Below, piece after piece: positions 53,998 to 62,575 of a DNA stretch of 64,000 bases. Within the stretch, counting starts at the first letter, position 1; each line of letters starts with the position of its first letter. The stretch spans positions 288,418-352,417 of the forward strand of contig JANXBU010000001.1 of the NCBI GenBank assembly GCA_025060505.1, given 5' to 3'. Both the position numbers and the translations under genes were made by a program. Under the pieces are notes generated by a model. That model did not search any database. It had not been told where the DNA came from and saw nothing but the letters and a program-made list of their open reading frames with translations. The stretch comes from Candidatus Calescibacterium sp. (GTDB lineage Bacteria; Calescibacteriota; Calescibacteriia; Calescibacteriales; Calescibacteriaceae).

Positions 53998-54738
53998 ATG
54001 GAGCCGAACAAAAAGAAACAGTATGATAGCGTAAAATACACGAAACAATACATAGATGCAAAAGAAAAGGAGAAAATCATATACAAAGACACAGTAGATT
54101 TTGTAAAAAGAAATTTTTTCCCAAAAAGAAATTTTTTCCCAAAAGTTGTTCTTGACTGCGGATGTGGTTACGGACGATCTCTTGATACTTTTAAGATCAA
54201 GGCTCACAAAATTGTTGGAATTGATATCTCAAAGAAAGCTCTGGCAAAAACGAAAAATTATATAAAAGACAAAGTTTTTTTGATAAATGGAGATGTAGAA
54301 AATCTACCGTTTAAAGACAAATCTGTTGATCTGATTTTATCAATAGAAGTCATATCATATACAGATAACTTTAAGAAAGCTTTGATTGAGATGAAAAGAG
54401 TTCTTGCTGATAACGGAGCGATTGTAATTTCCGTTGAAAACAAATACGGTGGGATTTTATGTGATCCATACCTTGAAAAATCAGAGCTCAAAAAGGCAAT
54501 AAAATATGCAAAAACAAGAAAAACAAGGTATTTCACAGAAGAAGAGATCACAAATATTCTTGAGGAGCTTGGATTTCGTATAGTTTTCAGAGACAAGATA
54601 GGATTCACATATTCTGGTATATTTCATAGATTTATGTTTAGCAAATGCGAAATCAGAAATATAGAAAGCATATGTAAGAAAGATAACATTTTATCAGAAC
54701 TATCACGTGGTCTTTGTTTCGTATGCGTAAAAAACTGA
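53998..54738 (+). CDS. SAM-dependent methyltransferase with duplicated KRNFFP
   Basis: The protein has VVLDCGCGYGRS as the SAM loop, IVGIDISKKALAK with the ribose acid, NGDVENLPFKDKSVDLILSIEVISY and ALIEMKRVLADNGAIVISV. This is the Methyltransf_11 fold. Just before the SAM loop, KRNFFP is duplicated by an 18-bp tandem repeat (54105-54140), shifting the N-terminal helix by six residues. Substrate is unknown. It follows tpiA. Confidence 0.8.
   Translation: MEPNKKKQYDSVKYTKQYIDAKEKEKIIYKDTVDFVKRNFFPKRNFFPKVVLDCGCGYGRSLDTFKIKAHKIVGIDISKKALAKTKNYIKDKVFLINGDVENLPFKDKSVDLILSIEVISYTDNFKKALIEMKRVLADNGAIVISVENKYGGILCDPYLEKSELKKAIKYAKTRKTRYFTEEEITNILEELGFRIVFRDKIGFTYSGIFHRFMFSKCEIRNIESICKKDNILSELSRGLCFVCVKN
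54105..54140 (+). repeat. 18-bp perfect tandem duplication
   Basis: The unit aaaaagaaattttttccc occurs at 54105-54122 and again at 54123-54140, adding six residues just before the SAM-binding loop of the methyltransferase. Confidence 0.9.
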
Positions 54739-54900
54739 TATTTGTAAAAAACTTATATAACTCCTGCTTTATCGCAACCATTTCTTCAGAATGAATGGGA
54801 AAAAAAATTTTGTGATCTCCTGAGCAACCGCCTTTTAAATGGAGGTATAAAAATTCCATATTAAATACAACAGCGGGTGCAATACCTAAAATATAACTGA

Positions 54901-57018
54901 ATGATCAGCATATCTGAAATATGCGATGAAATATTGAAGTATCATCCAGCTCCAAATATCTCTCTTGTAAAAAGAGCTTTTCTGTATGCTTCATATTACC
55001 ACAAGAATCAGATGAGACTTTCTGGAGAACCTTATATAACGCATCCCCTATCTGTTGCTAAGATACTGACGGAACTGCGTGCTGATGATAAAACTATATC
55101 GTCTGGACTTTTGCACGATGTTGTTGAGGACACTGGCCAGTCTATTGAAAGAATATCAAAATTTTTTGGAGACGAGGTAGCATTTTTGGTAGATGGTGTC
55201 ACAAAAATATCTAACCTGAATGTGAATCTTGACGCTGACGAAAAGCAAATAGAGAACCTGCGAAAGATGTTTGTTTTTATGGCAAGAGATGTTAGAGTTA
55301 TTCTGATCAAGCTCGCAGATCGTCTTGACAACATAAGAACTTTATCATACCTTCCACCAGATAAGCAAAAAAGGATAGCCAACGAAACTATAAAAATATT
55401 CGCTCCAATTGCTCACAGGCTTGGTCTGTACAACATAAAAACAGAGCTGGAGGATTTATCTTTCTCAATACTTCAACCAGACACAGCAAAATATATAAAA
55501 GAGAAGCTTCAGGAAATCGTACCAAAAAGCCAGAAATTCATAGACGAATTCAAAGAAAAGATACAAGAAATACTCAAAAAAGAAGGAATCAGGAGATTCA
55601 AAATAGAAAGCAGAATAAAAGGAATATACAGTCTTTGGGAGAAAGTAGTTAATCAGGGGATAGATATAGAGAACATATACGATATAATTGGTTTCAGAAT
55701 AATCGTTGATGATGTGGGTGATTGCTACAGATGTCTTGGAATAATACACTCTCATTTCAAACCAATTCCGGGGAAGTTTAAGGACTACATAGCTATTCCG
55801 AAACCAAACGGATACAAATCTCTGCACACAAAAGTTATAATTCCGGGCGGATACAGAGTTGAGTTCCAGATAAGAACTTACAAAATGCATGAAGAAGCTG
55901 AACATGGAATTGCATCTCACTGGATTTACAAGGAAGGTAATCCAATATCTGATGCTGGTTTGAAGATATTTTCTTGGCTCAGAAGCATACTTGAAACATC
56001 AAGGGAATCACAATATTATGAAGTTAAAAATATAAGCGAGGATATATATCCACATGAAATATATGTTTTCACACCGAAGGGAGATGTGAAAATACTTCCA
56101 AAAGGTGCTACGGTTCTGGACTTTGCATATTCAATTCACACTGAACTTGGAGCAAGATGTGCCGGTGCAAAAGTGAATGGCAGGCTACAACCTATTGACT
56201 ATATACTTAAAAGTGGAGATATTGTTGAGGTGATAACTTCAAAGAATCAGAAACCAAAGAGAAGCTGGCTTAACCTTGTTGTAACACAAAGAGCTAAATC
56301 TCGTATAAGGCAATTTGTAGTAAAAGAAGAAAAGATAGTCGCAAAGGAGATAGGAGAGGAAACAATCAAAAAGGAACTCAAGAAGTATAATCTTGATTTG
56401 CAAGAACTTATCAAAAGCGGGGTGCTTTCAAAAGTTGCATCACAAATGAAGATAAAGAGTCTTGAGGAACTTTACATAAGTATTGGTATGGGGAAGACAA
56501 GCATTGTATCTTTTATCAAAAATATAAGGAAACTAATTGAACCGAAAGAAGAGAAAATAGATACTCAACAAAAACAACAGATGCAGACAACAGAAGAACT
56601 TGTTGGAGACCTTAAAGGAGTGAAAACTCGTTTCGCTCTCTGCTGCTCACCAGTATACGGAGACGAAGCTGTTGGATATATAACAAAAGGATATGGTATA
56701 GTCATACACAGAAAAGACTGTCCGCAACTCCATAACTTATCACAAGAAAGAACCATAAAAATAAATCAAACTAATTTCCCAATTGAATCAATATACTTTG
56801 GAAGAATAAAGTTGTTTGTGGACTATCCAGAGATGATTTCCGAAATAATATCAAAACTCAACAAAAAGGGATACAGAGTCAAAGAAATCACCTCAAGAGA
56901 ACACAACAGCAAATTTGAAATAGATTTAACAGTACTTGTGAGAAACAAAAAAGACATAGAAAGCATTATAAATGAACTTTCTGCACTTGAGAATACATTT
57001 GATGTAAGAAGAGTTTGA
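54901..57018 (+). CDS. rel: Bifunctional (p)ppGpp synthetase/hydrolase
   Basis: The 705-residue protein makes and degrades (p)ppGpp. The HD hydrolase domain has His72-Asp73 in LLHDVVEDTG. The synthetase domain has the KFKDYIAIPKPNGYKSLH segment; the FKD form (not FDD) is that of bifunctional Rel/SpoT. TGS (about 385-445; YVFTPKGDVKILPKGATVLD) and a C-terminal ACT domain (about 630-705) follow. It would control growth arrest, consistent with the hpf gene. The stop codon lies inside a 16-bp tandem duplication. Confidence 0.96.
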   Translation: MISISEICDEILKYHPAPNISLVKRAFLYASYYHKNQMRLSGEPYITHPLSVAKILTELRADDKTISSGLLHDVVEDTGQSIERISKFFGDEVAFLVDGVTKISNLNVNLDADEKQIENLRKMFVFMARDVRVILIKLADRLDNIRTLSYLPPDKQKRIANETIKIFAPIAHRLGLYNIKTELEDLSFSILQPDTAKYIKEKLQEIVPKSQKFIDEFKEKIQEILKKEGIRRFKIESRIKGIYSLWEKVVNQGIDIENIYDIIGFRIIVDDVGDCYRCLGIIHSHFKPIPGKFKDYIAIPKPNGYKSLHTKVIIPGGYRVEFQIRTYKMHEEAEHGIASHWIYKEGNPISDAGLKIFSWLRSILETSRESQYYEVKNISEDIYPHEIYVFTPKGDVKILPKGATVLDFAYSIHTELGARCAGAKVNGRLQPIDYILKSGDIVEVITSKNQKPKRSWLNLVVTQRAKSRIRQFVVKEEKIVAKEIGEETIKKELKKYNLDLQELIKSGVLSKVASQMKIKSLEELYISIGMGKTSIVSFIKNIRKLIEPKEEKIDTQQKQQMQTTEELVGDLKGVKTRFALCCSPVYGDEAVGYITKGYGIVIHRKDCPQLHNLSQERTIKINQTNFPIESIYFGRIKLFVDYPEMISEIISKLNKKGYRVKEITSREHNSKFEIDLTVLVRNKKDIESIINELSALENTFDVRRV

Positions 57019-57029
57019 TGTAAGAATAG
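56998..57029 (+). repeat. 16-bp tandem duplication at the stop of rel
   Basis: tttgatgtaagaagag (56998-57013) is followed by tttgatgtaagaatag (57014-57029). The second copy supplies the TGA stop at 57016-57018, so the present C-terminus depends on the duplication. Confidence 0.85.
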
Positions 57030-57124
57030 TACAGATTCAGATTTACAAAAAAATACAAATCTCCATAAAACTTTAATCCTGATATTTTAAAATCTTCGCT
57101 ATTTGATGACTAAATAAAGAATTT

Positions 57125-58543
57125 ATGCTAAACAAGAAAATATATAGGGAGGAGATAATCTCACGAGAAAATAACAGATCTGATATAAGTGAAAATGCTT
57201 CAGAGGAATCTTTTGAAGGCAAAAAGATATTTGTAAGAACATTCGGGTGTCAGATGAACGAGAAAGATTCTGAAAGGATTATAGGAATGCTGAAAGGAGG
57301 CATTGCAGTCAACTCCCCGGAGGAAGCGGATATAATAATATTGAACACCTGTGCAGTAAGGGAAAAACCAGAACACAAGGTATATTCTGAGGCTGGTAAG
57401 TATTTGAAAATCAGGAAGCACAAGAAAAACTTGAAGGTTGGTGTCACCGGCTGTGTCGCTCAGCTCAAAGGCTCCGAGATAATCAAAAAGGTAGATGTTG
57501 ATTTTGTTGTTGGTACAGCGGCTCTTTACAAGATACCAAACATAATAAAAGAAGTTCTTAAAGGTAAGGTTGTAGTTGATACATCTCTTGATGTGAATTT
57601 GAGCGATAGATTTGAGAGTCCCATACCATACGAGTTTTACAACGGCTCACGAGTAAAAGCTTATGTGACAATTCAGGAAGGATGCAACCAGTTTTGTACT
57701 TTCTGCGTTGTTCCTATGACAAGAGGGAGAGAAATAACACGTCCAGCTTCAGATATAATAAGGGAGATTGTTGAACTTGTATCAAGCGGAGTGAGGGAGG
57801 TGACACTGATAGGTCAGAACGTAAATGGGTACGGATGGAACACTCCCGGAGAAATAAGTTTTGCACAGCTTCTGAGACAAATAAACAAAATAGATGGACT
57901 TTACAGAATAAGATTTACAACATCTAATCCAAGATATATGAATGATGAGCTTATTGATGCTATGGCCGAGTGCGATAAAGTATGTGAGCATCTGCATCTT
58001 CCAGTTCAATCTGGTTCAAACAGAACACTCAAAAAAATGGGGAGAAGGCACACAATAGAAGAATACTATGAGATCTTAGAAAAACTCAGAAAAGCTATAC
58101 CAAACTGCGCTATCACAACAGATATAATAGTTGGATTTCCGGGCGAAACAGATCAGGATTTTGAGGAAACTATGAATCTCATAAAGACAATAAGGTTTGA
58201 TGATATCTTCTCGTTCAAATTCTCTCCACGCCCGGGAACAATAGCATCAAGAATGACTGATCAAATTCCGGAGGACATAAAATCTGAAAGACTCAGAATA
58301 CTACAAGCAACACAGGATGAAATAACCAAACAAATAATGCAGAGCTACATAGGAAAGGTGGAAGAAATTCTGGTAGAAGGTCCCGCTGAGAGAAATCAGG
58401 AAACAGACTCAACAGGAAGAACCAGAACAAACAAAGTAGTGAACTTCAAAGGTAATCCCAAACCCGGCGAAATAGTCAAGATAAAGATAACAGAAGCATT
58501 TAGAAATTCATTAAGAGGAGAGATTGCAGAAAATGTTGTCTGA
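57125..58543 (+). CDS. miaB: tRNA-2-methylthio-N6-dimethylallyladenosine synthase
   Basis: This radical SAM methylthiotransferase adds the 2-methylthio group to ms2i6A37 of tRNA. The N-terminal UPF0004 domain has FGCQMNEKDSE, NTCAVREK and TGCVAQ with three cluster cysteines; the radical SAM cluster is CNQFCTFC near residue 187; the TRAM domain is C-terminal. Length (472) is normal. The first 35 residues are an extra charged extension. The cbiX gene begins within its last 11 bases. Confidence 0.95.
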   Translation: MLNKKIYREEIISRENNRSDISENASEESFEGKKIFVRTFGCQMNEKDSERIIGMLKGGIAVNSPEEADIIILNTCAVREKPEHKVYSEAGKYLKIRKHKKNLKVGVTGCVAQLKGSEIIKKVDVDFVVGTAALYKIPNIIKEVLKGKVVVDTSLDVNLSDRFESPIPYEFYNGSRVKAYVTIQEGCNQFCTFCVVPMTRGREITRPASDIIREIVELVSSGVREVTLIGQNVNGYGWNTPGEISFAQLLRQINKIDGLYRIRFTTSNPRYMNDELIDAMAECDKVCEHLHLPVQSGSNRTLKKMGRRHTIEEYYEILEKLRKAIPNCAITTDIIVGFPGETDQDFEETMNLIKTIRFDDIFSFKFSPRPGTIASRMTDQIPEDIKSERLRILQATQDEITKQIMQSYIGKVEEILVEGPAERNQETDSTGRTRTNKVVNFKGNPKPGEIVKIKITEAFRNSLRGEIAENVV

Positions 58544-59342
58544 AAAAAATAAAGAAAATCAAAGAGGCAGACAAAACAGAGTGGTCTTTGTGTTTCATGG
58601 AAGTCCAACTAAAATATACAGAGAAGACTTTGAAAATCTTAAAGAGCATATAACAAAGATATCATCTAAATGGATAAAGGTTGATTTCTGTTTCATAGAA
58701 CATCAGGAACCTTCTTTTTCAGATATTATAGAAGAGATTGACTCCGATGAATACACGAATCACGCGTTTATTGATCCAGTTTTTATTTTCAGAGCCGGGC
58801 ATATGATACAGGATATAGAGCCAAAGGTGATGTCTACCAAGAACAGATACAAATTCTTCCTAAAACCTGCCCTTGCAGATAGAGAACCTTTTGCTGACTT
58901 ATACTCCTGTTTTATAAAAAATTATATAGAGAAGAAATTCGGTGGAATAGATGAAAATTCAGCTTTTCTTTTCGTTGGTAGAGGGACATCTGACACTTAC
59001 GCAGCTGGAGACCTTTATAAGTTCTCAAGAATACTGTGGGAGAAAATCGGTAAAAAGGGACATATGTTCGTTTCTTTTGCAGAAGTAAACAATCCATTAC
59101 CACAAGAAGTTCTATCTACTATAAACTTAGAAAAATTTGATAATATATTTGTAGTTCCGATACTTATGTTTCGCGGATATGTTGAGAAAAAAATTGCACA
59201 GGAATGTAGAAATTCTATTGATGGGAAGACAAATATTGAAATAATACCACCGATTGCTTATGCTTATGCTGAAAACTTTGCAAAGTTTTTAATCAGACCT
59301 TATCTTTTTCCTTTCAAACATATTTATACAGATATCAAATAA
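58533..59342 (+). CDS. cbiX: Sirohydrochlorin cobaltochelatase, two-domain CbiX
   Basis: The enzyme inserts cobalt into sirohydrochlorin at the start of the anaerobic cobalamin pathway. Two tandem chelatase domains are present: the first begins VVFVFHGSP with its ligand His and later GHMIQDIEP; the second begins FLFVGRGTSD and has FVVPILMFRGYVEKKI. In the second the canonical His of the HG motif is replaced by Arg. The full-length two-domain form is as in CbiX-L. A TTG at 58524 may be an alternative start; AGAGGAG at 58513-58519 is nearer to it. The 5' end overlaps miaB. Confidence 0.85.
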   Translation: MLSEKNKENQRGRQNRVVFVFHGSPTKIYREDFENLKEHITKISSKWIKVDFCFIEHQEPSFSDIIEEIDSDEYTNHAFIDPVFIFRAGHMIQDIEPKVMSTKNRYKFFLKPALADREPFADLYSCFIKNYIEKKFGGIDENSAFLFVGRGTSDTYAAGDLYKFSRILWEKIGKKGHMFVSFAEVNNPLPQEVLSTINLEKFDNIFVVPILMFRGYVEKKIAQECRNSIDGKTNIEIIPPIAYAYAENFAKFLIRPYLFPFKHIYTDIK

Positions 59343-59457
59343 GAATAATTCAACCATACTACCAAGACTCTGCACCATATTCTTCCAAATCCAATATAAT
59401 CAAAAAGAATAACTCAACCCATTAATAATCTCGGTGTTCAATGGAGGAAACAAGAAT

Positions 59458-62373
59458 TCATTTGAAGATCAGGTAAATGTTCTTACCACGGCAATAAGGC
59501 GGAGAATGATAGTCACCTGAAATAAGCTTTGAAAAATCATCTTCAATTTTTGCGAAGTTGATACTAAAAAGGAATTCTTTGTTTATTTTGCTTTTATCCT
59601 TCGGTAAGAAATCCGGTGGAATAGCACAGTAATTTTGTGTAATGCCACTGAGCCATTCCCTTGAACAAGACCATGCTTCGTTCATGTTTGAAAAATATGG
59701 AGAATCCGGGTCATCTTCTGTACCGCCCGGAATGATAAAGTGAATCTCTGTTCCTGTTGGTTTTGCTTCACATATATACTTTAGAGTTTGACCAATTGCA
59801 CTCTGCTCGAAAGCAACGAACTCGTTGTTTGGCTCCGGTTTGCGAAAAGCGGGTTCAACAGAATAAATATCTTCTTTATTTTTTGGTTCAGGAAGAAATA
59901 CAGTATTAATATCGGCAGCATAAACAAGCGTAGAACCACCGCTCTTTCTAAAATATCTCTTTCCTTTGTATGAAGCTTCAAAAAGCTCAGAACCACCGAA
60001 GTTTGCTATGTAATGAAATCTCTTTCCAGAAAAATCGCCAAAAACACAGTTTTGAAATTTACCTTCTTTACAGAGAAACCTCTGACAAACTCCATTTTCT
60101 TCCGAAACGCACAGACCAGCATAGTTTAAAAGATAATTTGCAGTTTCAGAAAGAGCTCTCAGGAATTCATTTTTCGGGCAAATATCTTCTCCCAAAATTA
60201 TTTTTCTTATATCATCGGCAGAAACCTGCTCCGCGGTACATATTTGCCCTTTATTTCCAGATATAACCGGATATGACATTCTATAAATAACATTCGGATC
60301 TGAGCTGATAGAAAATAGAAGATATGCTATCTGAGCAATTGATAGATCATAAATTGATGATACCAATCCTTCAAATTTTGTTCCTTTCAGAACAGTTTGG
60401 AGTACATCCTTGACCCTATTTACTACGTATCCTCTTATGAAATTATCCCAACCAAAAAGAGCGAGAGAAAAGTAAAAGACCATTTCAAAGAACAATGGTT
60501 CCTGCAAGTTAGAATCTGAGTAGAAATTCCAATTCTTCATTTTTTTGTATATAAATTCCATAGCTTCTCTCAGAGTAGCAGGAACGGGATATGATCTTAC
60601 ATCATCCTCCCCTACCCACTTGAAGAATTGTTCGAGAAATGTTATAGCTGCTCCAGAAAGTGTATCATTTACAATCATCGCTGCCGTGACCTTATCTATG
60701 TATCCAGCGTTCTGCTGTATGAGTGAAGAAATTCTCCATCCTCTGAAACCTATATCAAAAACTGGACCGAGGTAAAATCTTTCGTTGAGTGGATTATTGT
60801 CAAAAGTCTGACCGACCAGATCATTATTTGCTGTTGCGATATAGCCCGATTGTGGATTTACCGTTCTTGGAATAAAGTCTGGCGGCACAACCCCTATCCA
60901 GAAGAGTTCAGAAGATGGCTGCGGAAGATATGGCTTTACACCGGCTGGTCTTATTGGAATCTCACCAGCAGGAAAGTATCCGATATTACCAGATGTATCA
61001 GCAACTATGAAATTTTGAATACCAGCTTGGAAGTATTTATAGTAAGTCATACTTGTAAAAACATCCTTGGCACGGGTTTGAAAATAAAAAGCTCCGACTT
61101 CACTTGTAGGCTTGTGTCCAGTCCATATCATTGCAATACCGACGTTTTCTTGGTTATAAGGGTATCTTATAATTTGTCTGAGAACTTCTGAAACAATATC
61201 TCCCAACCCCTCTGATACTCCTATTAAGAATTTCAGTATAGAATCGAACTCTCCCAGACCTCCATCATCAAGAACAAATCCAAGATTCGGTATCTGCAGA
61301 AATCTTATTTTCAGAGATTTTCTTTCCTGACCCTCATAATAGAATATTTCTTCTTCAACTGGAATAGCCTCAATCCATTTATTTCCAAACTTCACGTAAT
61401 ATTTTTCATCTCTTTTTTCTATGGGAACGAATACTATATCGATTGTATCTATGAGAGTTGCTGTGACACCCCAGCAGACCTTCTCGGAAGCCCCAACCAA
61501 AGCTATGGGAATACCAGGAAAAGTGAACCCCTTTATTGAATATTGAGGAGAATTGATTTGAAATGGGAAAAACACAGAAGGAGACCCAACAGAAAGATGA
61601 GGATCATTCTCTAAAATTGGATACCCAACTGAAGTCATTGTTGGAGAAACAACAAAATTATTTGAATTTAGGACTGGCGAAAAAAAGTTCTCACTAAGAA
61701 AATTTATGCGAGTTTTAGGAAAGTCCTCCACAATGCTTGTCTTTTCAACTTGTGATATAGAGAAAGTATTCTCAAACCCCTGACCAAAAATTAAATCTAG
61801 CAGCTTCATCGCGATATCTATCATTCCGCCACCAGAAAGCTCAAAAGATCTTTTTTTACCTATTGCTATAACCTCATAAGGAGAGAAATACTCTGGCAAT
61901 ATCTTCAAGAGTGAATATTGTGGAGGTATTCTTGCTTTTATTCCTCCAAATTCTCCACCATTTTTGGCATCGTCTATGTACTTGTTTATACCTTCCACAA
62001 AGAACTTTATTTTTTCAAATATGCCTATATCCTCAAATGATTTTTCAGAATCTTGTGATACTTTTTTGAATCCAAGCATTCTGTTCATTATGTCATCTGT
62101 AAGTTTTTCTGGAAATATTTCAGCAAGCCTTCCCGTTGCGTCTCTTCTACTTATGTCCATCTGAAACAGTCTGAAATGAGCTTGGATATATCCGAAAACA
62201 AAAAATGCATCTTTTTCATCTTGAGCAAAAATATGAGGCACTCCACATCTATCTATTATCACATGAACTGGTGCAGAAAGAGAATAGTTCTTAGATTCAT
62301 TTTTACTGCATGACATAACAGTGGTGAAAACCAGAGCAAAACTTAGAATTTTTTTTATTTTCTCAGAGACCAT
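59458..62373 (-). CDS. Penicillin acylase family lipoprotein
   Basis: A 971-residue Ntn-hydrolase. The export signal ends VMSC (Cys22), so the protein is probably a lipoprotein. The alpha-chain region has VIIDRCGVPHIFAQDEKDAFFVFGYIQAHFRLFQMD. The beta chain would start at Ser237 in NSNNFVV, followed by GYPILENDPHL, after autocatalytic cleavage. Family members cleave amide bonds of acyl side chains, including acyl-homoserine lactones and penicillin G. It is longer than the usual 750-850, with extra cysteine-bearing segments in the last third. It converges on cbiX and is divergent from the acyl-CoA synthetase. Confidence 0.9.
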   Translation of the reverse strand: MVSEKIKKILSFALVFTTVMSCSKNESKNYSLSAPVHVIIDRCGVPHIFAQDEKDAFFVFGYIQAHFRLFQMDISRRDATGRLAEIFPEKLTDDIMNRMLGFKKVSQDSEKSFEDIGIFEKIKFFVEGINKYIDDAKNGGEFGGIKARIPPQYSLLKILPEYFSPYEVIAIGKKRSFELSGGGMIDIAMKLLDLIFGQGFENTFSISQVEKTSIVEDFPKTRINFLSENFFSPVLNSNNFVVSPTMTSVGYPILENDPHLSVGSPSVFFPFQINSPQYSIKGFTFPGIPIALVGASEKVCWGVTATLIDTIDIVFVPIEKRDEKYYVKFGNKWIEAIPVEEEIFYYEGQERKSLKIRFLQIPNLGFVLDDGGLGEFDSILKFLIGVSEGLGDIVSEVLRQIIRYPYNQENVGIAMIWTGHKPTSEVGAFYFQTRAKDVFTSMTYYKYFQAGIQNFIVADTSGNIGYFPAGEIPIRPAGVKPYLPQPSSELFWIGVVPPDFIPRTVNPQSGYIATANNDLVGQTFDNNPLNERFYLGPVFDIGFRGWRISSLIQQNAGYIDKVTAAMIVNDTLSGAAITFLEQFFKWVGEDDVRSYPVPATLREAMEFIYKKMKNWNFYSDSNLQEPLFFEMVFYFSLALFGWDNFIRGYVVNRVKDVLQTVLKGTKFEGLVSSIYDLSIAQIAYLLFSISSDPNVIYRMSYPVISGNKGQICTAEQVSADDIRKIILGEDICPKNEFLRALSETANYLLNYAGLCVSEENGVCQRFLCKEGKFQNCVFGDFSGKRFHYIANFGGSELFEASYKGKRYFRKSGGSTLVYAADINTVFLPEPKNKEDIYSVEPAFRKPEPNNEFVAFEQSAIGQTLKYICEAKPTGTEIHFIIPGGTEDDPDSPYFSNMNEAWSCSREWLSGITQNYCAIPPDFLPKDKSKINKEFLFSINFAKIEDDFSKLISGDYHSPPYCRGKNIYLIFK

Positions 62374-62575
62374 GTCTTTTTCTTTTATTATTTTAATTAT
62401 TTCATAAACTTGTTTTTGTGTGGAATTATGCTAAATCATCGTTAAGATGCTTCTATAGAAAAACATAGGAAAAATAATTTAAATTTCTCCTAAAAACCTA
62501 AAAAATTTAACAAATTTGAGCAAACAGGTATTAATGTAAAAGATACAGAACAAATATAAAAAAGGAGGAATAGCT

